From: UBA11373 sp046714175
Lineage (GTDB): Bacteria; Actinomycetota; Acidimicrobiia; Spongiisociales; UBA11373
NCBI GenBank assembly: GCA_046714175.1
Contig: JBKKBI010000080.1
Location: 1-13,638 of the forward strand
DNA length: 13,638 nucleotides
Direction of reading: 5' to 3'
Of this stretch, positions 10,066-13,638 are shown piece after piece. The translations under genes were made by a program, and so were the position numbers. Position 1 is the first letter of the stretch. Each line of letters begins with the position of its first letter. The notes beneath the pieces were generated by a model. That model saw only the letters and a list, made by a program, of their open reading frames with translations, was not told the DNA's origin and searched no databases.

Positions 10066-10905
10066 CTAGAACTTCTGGATCTGTTCGAAATTGAGTTCGA
10101 CCGGCGTTTCCCGGCCGAAGATGTCCACCAGGACCCGGACCTTGGACTGGTCCACGTTGATGTCCTCGATGACGCCGTTGAAATCGGCGAAGGGTCCATC
10201 GGTGACCCGCACCGTCTCCCCCACCTCCCAGTCCGGCTTGAACCGGGGGGCTTTCTTCTCCTCGTCCTTGCGCACGCCGAGGATGCGTTCCACCTCACGC
10301 CGCGACAACGGCGTCGGCTTGGTACCGGAACCGACGAAACCCGTCACCCCCGGGGTATTGCGCACGACTCCCCACGAGTCGTCGTCGAGATACATCCGCA
10401 CCAGGATGTAGCCGGGGAACTGTTTGCGGGGCACCGTCACTTTGCGCCCGGCCTTGATCTCGACGACATCCTCCATCGGGATCGCGACGTCGAAAATCGA
10501 CTCCTCCATGTGCATGGATTTGATCCGGGTTCCGAGGTTGGCCTTCACCTTGTTCTCGTAACCGCTGTAGGAGTGCACCACGTACCACGAACCGGGGAGG
10601 TCATACGGGCTCGCCGGGGGCATGACCGGTTCGGCCTCCGCCTCGGATTCGGGATCGGCGAGCGCAACCGCAGTCGCCACCGCCGCCGGAGCCCGGGCCG
10701 CCGCCGGAGCCCGGGCCGCCGCCACCGCAGGCGTCGGCGCGGCACGGGGGACGACCGGCACCATGACTGCCTCCGCAGGCTCCTCCTCCACCGAAGCGGG
10801 CTCGTCGGGCGCGATCACGGCGCCGAGCAGCGCCGCAGCGCGGGCAAACGGGTTGTCGGGATCGATGGTGGGCTCAGGCCCGCCCTCGAGCTCGGGATCG
10901 GTCAT
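10066..10905 (-). CDS. nusG: transcription elongation/antitermination factor NusG, with N-terminal extension
   Basis: Universal elongation factor that binds the clamp of RNA polymerase and links it to Rho or the ribosome. It has 279 residues. The NGN domain (about 105-205) starts at GSWYVVHSYSGYENKVKANL and includes RKQFPGYILVRMYLDDDSWG and RNTPGVTGFVG; the KOW domain is at about 224-279 (GETVRVTDGPFADFNGVIED). Residues 1-104 are an acidic, Ala/Pro-rich extension of the kind known from actinobacterial NusG; it contains RAPAAA twice, encoded by a perfect 18-bp tandem duplication. The start at 10905 is preferred over Met95 because its ATG overlaps the secE stop (ATGA), implying coupled translation. 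Confidence 0.97.
   Translation of the reverse strand: MTDPELEGGPEPTIDPDNPFARAAALLGAVIAPDEPASVEEEPAEAVMVPVVPRAAPTPAVAAARAPAAARAPAAVATAVALADPESEAEAEPVMPPASPYDLPGSWYVVHSYSGYENKVKANLGTRIKSMHMEESIFDVAIPMEDVVEIKAGRKVTVPRKQFPGYILVRMYLDDDSWGVVRNTPGVTGFVGSGTKPTPLSRREVERILGVRKDEEKKAPRFKPDWEVGETVRVTDGPFADFNGVIEDINVDQSKVRVLVDIFGRETPVELNFEQIQKF
10682..10717. repeat. 18-bp tandem duplication within nusG
   Basis: Two perfect copies of an 18-base unit starting GCCGCCGGAG, at 10682-10699 and 10700-10717. The period is six codons, so the frame is kept and the disordered N-terminal extension of NusG gains a repeated RAPAAA block. A likely site of length variation by slippage. Confidence 0.85.
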
Positions 10906-11177
10906 CGCAGCTCCAGCAGCTTCAGGACGGCCTGCTTCATGGTCAGGTCGAGGACGAAGGCGTACAGGGTGACGAAACCGGCGGTGATCAGGGTGACCGT
11001 GGTAAAGGTGGCCGTTTCCTGGCGGCTGGGCCAGGCGACTCGCTTCAGCTCGGTCCGGATCTCGGATACGAACTGGCGGAACCCGACCCGCTGCCGACGC
11101 GGACGAACACCGGCGGCGCGGCGCTCCTTCGCTCTCTCTTCTTCCTTCGCCTGCAGTCGGCGCAGTTCTCGGTTCAT
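10902..11177 (-). CDS. secE: preprotein translocase subunit SecE
   Basis: Essential small subunit of the SecYEG channel in the cytoplasmic membrane, clamping SecY. It has 91 residues, the single-membrane-span form. Start is ATG at 11177 (MNRELRRLQAKEEERAKERR), preceded by AAGGACAAGGAC. Seen: a very basic, charged N-terminus (1-31), the conserved amphipathic segment and signature EIRTELKRVAWPSRQET (39-55), and one membrane span at about 57-78 (TVTLITAGFVTLYAFVL). An upstream in-frame start at 11240 would lie inside the tRNA gene and is rejected. The stop overlaps the nusG start (ATGA). The tRNA-Trp gene ends 36 bases upstream and probably shares its promoter. Confidence 0.96.
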   Translation of the reverse strand: MNRELRRLQAKEEERAKERRAAGVRPRRQRVGFRQFVSEIRTELKRVAWPSRQETATFTTVTLITAGFVTLYAFVLDLTMKQAVLKLLELR

Positions 11178-11213
11178 GTTGTCCTTGTCCTTAGAGCCGG
11201 TCCGGCCTCGGAG

Positions 11214-11286
11214 CAGGGGCGGAGGGACTCGAACCCCCAACCGCTGGTTTTGGAGACCAGTGCTCTACCAATTGAGCTACGCCCCT
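11214..11286 (-). tRNA. trnW: tRNA-Trp, anticodon CCA
   Basis: A full cloverleaf of 73 bases can be drawn: acceptor stem AGGGGCG/CGCCCCT (7 perfect pairs), D stem GCTC/GAGC, anticodon stem CTGGT/ACCAG with loop CTCCAAA (anticodon CCA), a 5-base variable loop, T stem GGGGG/CCCTC (one G-U) with loop TTCGAGT, and discriminator G73. The terminal CCA is not encoded (CTC follows). Location just before secE is conserved in actinobacteria including mycobacteria. Confidence 0.96.
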
Positions 11287-11329
11287 TTGGGGTGTCGATC
11301 CCGCGCGCGATCCATGGGATGAACGGAGC

Positions 11330-11360
11330 ATTGTAGGGGCCTGGGGAGGTGCGACGGCAA
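11330..11360 (-). promoter_or_regulatory. promoter for tRNA-Trp (and probably secE-nusG)
   Basis: A near-consensus -10 box TACAAT (11330-11335) lies 43 bases upstream of the mature tRNA 5' end. A TTGCCG box (11355-11360) stands 19 bases further upstream, slightly longer than the ideal spacing. Transcription would start around 11323 and give a short tRNA leader to be trimmed by RNase P. No other promoter is seen before nusG. Confidence 0.6.
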
Positions 11361-11365
11361 GTTGG

Positions 11366-11386
11366 GGACCGGCCCCGCTCCGGTCC
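11366..11386 (-). terminator. GC hairpin after the anti-sigma gene
   Basis: GGACCGG and CCGGTCC form a perfect 7-bp stem with a 7-base loop, starting one base after the anti-sigma stop codon and ending just before the -35 box of the tRNA-Trp promoter. It lacks a U-run, as many hairpins at gene ends do in high-GC actinobacteria. It may separate the sigma/anti-sigma unit from the tRNA-secE-nusG unit. Confidence 0.45.
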
Positions 11387-11387
11387 G

Positions 11388-11738
11388 TCAGACCGTGGTC
11401 TTGCGGCGCAACCGCACCGCCAGCGCGGCCCCGACGGCAGCGGCGGTGGCCAGCCCCACCAGCACCGCAGCCCCCCATCGGATCGCCACCCGGATCACGA
11501 TTGGCCGGCGCGGATCGGAACCATCCTGGGGGCCGAGCCGGGTGATCACCGCAGAGGCCAGACCCTGCGGCGCGGGCACCAACTCATCGCCGAGATGGGA
11601 CAGGCGACGGCTCACACCCACGATGCGGGCATCGTCCACCTGGCAGCGCAGGCAGTGCTCGCGATGGCGGCGCAGCACGCGGTTCAACGGAGTCGCCTCG
11701 GGCAGGAACGAAATCAAACGGCAGGTAAGGGTGCTCAT
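11388..11738 (-). CDS. zinc-finger anti-sigma factor, membrane-anchored
   Basis: Probable regulator that binds and silences the ECF sigma factor encoded just upstream. It has 116 residues. Start is ATG at 11738, with GGAGGAG upstream, overlapping the sigma stop codon (ATGA). Seen: H25-x3-C29-x2-C32, the HxxxCxxC motif of zinc-binding anti-sigma domains; a helical segment LASAVITRL (60-68); a short acidic linker; and one hydrophobic span at about 88-108 flanked by Arg/Lys-rich ends (RRPIVIRVAIR before, RLRRK after). Only eight residues follow the span, so no extracytoplasmic sensor domain exists. How the signal is received is therefore unclear; redox at the cysteines, proteolysis or a partner protein are possibilities. 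The pairing with its sigma is inferred from motif and position. Confidence 0.85.
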   Translation of the reverse strand: MSTLTCRLISFLPEATPLNRVLRRHREHCLRCQVDDARIVGVSRRLSHLGDELVPAPQGLASAVITRLGPQDGSDPRRPIVIRVAIRWGAAVLVGLATAAAVGAALAVRLRRKTTV

Positions 11739-12283
11739 TGCTCCTCCTTCAACAACTCGCGCAGCCGCAGGCGGGCCCGATGCAGCCGCACCTTGGCGGT
11801 GGTCTGGGTAATTCCCAGCTCCCGGCTCACCTCGGCGTGGGTCCATCCGTAGACGTCGCGCAACACCAGCACCGCTCGCTGACCCGGGGTGAGCTTCTCC
11901 AGCGCATCCCGCAGATCCTGGCGCACCCCGACCAGCACCCCGGCGTGCTCGGGACCGGCGCCGGGATCCTCGAAGGAGTCCTCCAATGGAGAGGTCATGT
12001 GGCGCGCCGCTCGCTTACGCATGGTCCACGCCGTATTGACGGTGATCCGATGCAGCCAGGTGCCGAGGGCGGCGTCGCCCCGGAACCGCGGCATGGCCCG
12101 CCACGCCCGGATCAGGGCTTCCTGGGTGACGTCGGGGGCGAGGTCGGGTCCGACCAGCCGCACCGCCAGCGTGTACACGGTGTCGCGGTACCTCCAGACG
12201 AGTTCGCCGAACGCATCGGCGTCACCCTTTTGGGCCCGCTCGATGAGCGCGGTCTCATCCCGTTGGACACCTCCCCCGGTCAC
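11735..12283 (-). CDS. ECF-family RNA polymerase sigma factor
   Basis: Group 4 sigma factor with only regions 2 and 4, directing RNA polymerase to a small stress or envelope regulon. The proposed start is GTG at 12283, whose GTGA overlaps the stop of the dehydratase gene, giving 182 residues; in-frame upstream starts (for example 12349) would add residues lacking homology and extend into the dehydratase gene. Seen: sigma region 2 (about 12-92), with DADAFGELVWRYRDTVYTLA, the core-binding DVTQEALIRAWRAMPRFRGD and the -10 recognition part WLHRITVNTAW; a short linker (95-122); and region 4 (about 124-178), with LTPGQRAVLVLRDVYGWTHA and the helix-turn-helix EVSRELGITQTTAKVRLHRA. No ECF-type autoregulated promoter was found upstream. 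Which ECF group it belongs to is not known to me. Confidence 0.93.
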   Translation of the reverse strand: MTGGGVQRDETALIERAQKGDADAFGELVWRYRDTVYTLAVRLVGPDLAPDVTQEALIRAWRAMPRFRGDAALGTWLHRITVNTAWTMRKRAARHMTSPLEDSFEDPGAGPEHAGVLVGVRQDLRDALEKLTPGQRAVLVLRDVYGWTHAEVSRELGITQTTAKVRLHRARLRLRELLKEEQ

Positions 12284-13131
12284 GGTGTTACCCGGATTCG
12301 CCCGGTTACCAGTTTCTCCGCGGACGCGCTCAGCGCCAGGTCGAACCACCCCGGTTCCGCGCCGGCGCTCCCGGTCACGACGGCCGGGACGCCCGGCCGG
12401 AGCGGGTTGCGGAATCGCACCTCCAGCGCGCGCAACGGGTCGGGGCCGGTGGTGAGACGGGAGACCGCATTGGCCATCCAGGCCGCCATGAGCAAGCCAT
12501 GCACGATGGTTCCGGGGAGCCCGGCGCCGCGAGCGGACTCATGATCCCAGTGGATCGGATTCCAATCGCCGGTGGCGGCGGCGTAACGCACCAGGTCGGA
12601 TCGGGACGCCCCACACCGATACTCCGGCAGCGGAGCGCCATCGACAGGCAACGCGCCCGTGGTGGCGGGGCCGTCCACCGGAGGCCGCAACGCCACCGCG
12701 GGTTCGGGTTCGTCCGGCGCCGCGGCGGCGGCATCGGCGGAGAGAAGGAACAGCGCCGATCCCGTCACCCAAGGTGCAGAATCCGAGCCGGCGGCGACAC
12801 TGAAGGTGACGAAGTGCAGCGCGCCCCGGGCTCGCACCGCCTCCACCCGCCCCGTGACTGCGATCGTCTCCCCGACCGGGAGAGGACGCATCCAGGTGTA
12901 CTCCTGGGTGGAATGGATCAGCGAACGGGTGAAAGGAGCGACCTCGGGGTCGGCAAGGAAGCGCGGTGCGGCGGTGAACAGCGCAGCGTTGGCGAACAGA
13001 GGTGGAGCGTGCCGCTCCCAGCGCGCCGGGTCATCACCCGTGGCCGCGGCGAAGGCGTGCACCCGGTCGGGTGCCACTGCGAGCGCGACCGGACCGTACT
13101 CCCGGCCCTGCAGACCGTCGAGGTCCCCCAT
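12280..13131 (-). CDS. MaoC/HadA-HadB-like two-hotdog (3R)-hydroxyacyl dehydratase
   Basis: Probable (R)-specific hydroxyacyl-thioester dehydratase or enoyl hydratase, acting on acyl-CoA or acyl-ACP in fatty-acid metabolism. It has 283 residues with two hotdog domains. Residues 1-135 resemble the MaoC N-terminal/HadA-type domain, whose motif is degenerate (ATGDDPARW). A Pro/Ala/Asp-rich linker follows (133-165). Residues 170-283 are the catalytic MaoC domain, with YAAATGDWNPIHWDHESA carrying the expected catalytic D189 and H194, then GLPGTIVHGLLMAAWMANAV. Mycobacteria have separate hadA, hadB and hadC at this same place, after rpmG and before tRNA-Trp and secE, so this looks like a fused HadAB. 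Start at 13131 fits the domain, but no good ribosome-binding site is seen. Its stop overlaps the sigma start. Substrate chain length cannot be told. Confidence 0.88.
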   Translation of the reverse strand: MGDLDGLQGREYGPVALAVAPDRVHAFAAATGDDPARWERHAPPLFANAALFTAAPRFLADPEVAPFTRSLIHSTQEYTWMRPLPVGETIAVTGRVEAVRARGALHFVTFSVAAGSDSAPWVTGSALFLLSADAAAAAPDEPEPAVALRPPVDGPATTGALPVDGAPLPEYRCGASRSDLVRYAAATGDWNPIHWDHESARGAGLPGTIVHGLLMAAWMANAVSRLTTGPDPLRALEVRFRNPLRPGVPAVVTGSAGAEPGWFDLALSASAEKLVTGRIRVTP

Positions 13132-13203
13132 CGGGCACCCGGCTAGGAGTGAGCCCTGCCGGCGACGCTCCGAACGCGGCGGAGTCGGCCGGAGGCGCGC
13201 ACC

Positions 13204-13365
13204 CTATCGGGTTTCCTTGTGCGGGGTGTGCTGCCGGCAGAACCGGCAGTACTTCTTGATCTCGAGCCGCTCGCGGGTATTGGTCTTGTTCTTGGTACTG
13301 ACGTAATTGCGCCGCTTGCACGTCTCGCAAGCAAGAGTGATCGGCGGTCGCTTGTCACTTGGCAC
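13204..13365 (-). CDS. rpmG: 50S ribosomal protein L33 (zinc-binding form)
   Basis: Small large-subunit protein near the E site. Too short to be found by length, but unmistakable by sequence: 53 residues beginning at GTG 13365 (MPSDKRPPITLACETCKRRN) and ending HTPHKETR. Four cysteines (C13, C16, C40, C43) form the two CxxC pairs of the zinc-binding (C+) type. A weak AGAGGA lies eight bases upstream of the GTG; no ATG start is available. It sits between tuf and the dehydratase gene, as rpmG lies near tuf, secE and nusG in many bacteria. A different frame covering the same bases has no homology and is a shadow. Confidence 0.95.
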   Translation of the reverse strand: MPSDKRPPITLACETCKRRNYVSTKNKTNTRERLEIKKYCRFCRQHTPHKETR

Positions 13366-13403
13366 TTCAGTGGTCCTCTTGTGTCTTTGGTCGGTTGTGG
13401 CGG

Positions 13404-13471
13404 GGGCGATGGCAGATTGCAGATGGCAGATGCCGCCGCTAGTTCTGCTTCTGTCTGCTCTCTGCTGTCTC
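13404..13471 (+). repeat. degenerate heptad repeats between tuf and rpmG
   Basis: First block 13404-13431: GGGCGAT, GGCAGAT, TGCAGAT, GGCAGAT. Second block 13451-13471: CTGTCTG, CTCTCTG, CTGTCTC, with a partial match before it. Both have a 7-bp period but different words. Together they fill most of the 112-base gap, and no gene or clear terminator is visible in it. Confidence 0.65.
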
Positions 13472-13477
13472 TCTTAC

Positions 13478-13638
13478 TTACTTGTGGATCTTGATCACTC
13501 GGCCGGCACCGACGGTCCTGCCACCTTCACGGATGGCGAAACGGAGACCCTCATCCATCGCAATCGGATTGATCAACTCCACCCGCATCTCAGTGTTATC
13601 CCCCGGCATCACCATCTGAGTCCCCTCCGGCAACGTGA
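13478..13638 (-). CDS. tuf: elongation factor Tu, C-terminal end only
   Basis: GTPase that brings aminoacyl-tRNA to the ribosome. Only the last 52 codons are in the window; the rest lies beyond the right edge. The visible part is the end of domain III: LPEGTQMVMPGDNTEMRVEL, then INPIAMDEGLRFAIREGGRT and VGAGRVIKIHK, closing with TAA. These are nearly invariant EF-Tu segments, so the identity is safe despite the short length. Its place before rpmG resembles the tuf-rpmG-secE-nusG order seen in Thermus and several actinobacterial lineages. Confidence 0.97.
   Translation of the reverse strand, partial: TLPEGTQMVMPGDNTEMRVELINPIAMDEGLRFAIREGGRTVGAGRVIKIHK

Noticed and set aside
11178..11240. Longer SecE starting at 11240
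   Set aside because: It would begin within the tRNA-Trp gene; ATG 11177 fits the family start.
9757..11322. Plus-strand frame of 521 residues opposite rplK, nusG, secE and tRNA-Trp
   Set aside because: It crosses five certain genes on the other strand, including a tRNA, and shows no recognisable domain.
11739..11846. Longer anti-sigma starting at 11846
   Set aside because: The extra residues are a shadow of the sigma C-terminus; ATG 11738 has a strong ribosome-binding site and the ATGA overlap.
12284..12349. Longer sigma factor starting at 12349
   Set aside because: The extra 22 residues lie inside the dehydratase gene and lack sigma homology; the GTG at 12283 gives a normal ECF length and a GTGA overlap.
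13132..13203. Possible ECF-type promoter before the dehydratase-sigma unit
   Set aside because: I looked for GGAAC-like -35 and matching -10 boxes in this 72-base gap and found none.
13143..13358. Minus-strand 71-codon frame over rpmG
   Set aside because: Another frame across the same bases encodes an unmistakable L33 with both CxxC pairs; this one is Arg/Ser-rich noise.

Overview
The window is a high-GC bacterial chromosome segment with every gene on the minus strand. Read 3' to 5' along the given strand, it is the classical transcription/translation super-cluster: tuf (3' end only), rpmG, a two-hotdog MaoC/Had-type dehydratase, an ECF sigma factor, a zinc-finger membrane anti-sigma factor, tRNA-Trp(CCA), secE, nusG, rplK, rplA, rplJ, rplL, rpoB and rpoC (cut by the left edge). 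The beta' subunit carries the coiled-coil insertion typical of Actinomycetota. The rpmG / Had-type dehydratase / tRNA-Trp / secE order matches the hadABC locus of mycobacteria. I infer an actinomycetote, probably a deep-branching class such as Acidimicrobiia; the class is a guess from general character, not from a search.

Layout, in transcription order. (1) 13638-13204: end of EF-Tu, a gap made largely of degenerate 7-bp repeats, then L33. (2) 13131-11388: three genes whose stops and starts overlap (GTGA, then ATGA): dehydratase, ECF sigma, anti-sigma. They look co-translated and interrupt the otherwise housekeeping order. (3) 11386-10066: GC hairpin, promoter, tRNA-Trp, secE and nusG (overlap ATGA). 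(4) 10038-8786: L11 and L1, with repeats on both sides of rplA. (5) 8785-7453: a leader that looks like the L10-binding autoregulatory RNA followed by an attenuator-type terminator, then L10 and L7/L12. (6) 7452-7077: a 376-base untranslated spacer with several hairpins and a strong G-quadruplex motif. (7) 7076-1: rpoB (TTG start) and rpoC (GTG start).

Most of the window is core genetic machinery: protein export (SecE), transcription elongation (NusG, RNA polymerase beta and beta'), the L11/L1/L10/L12 ribosomal stalk region and EF-Tu. The points most worth attention are: loss of all four cysteines of the second zinc site of beta'; the ECF sigma/anti-sigma pair coupled to an acyl-dehydratase gene inside the ribosomal cluster; heptameric repeats in the gaps around rplA and before rpmG; and the structured L10 leader and rplL-rpoB spacer. 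I saw no mobile element, CRISPR array or phage gene.
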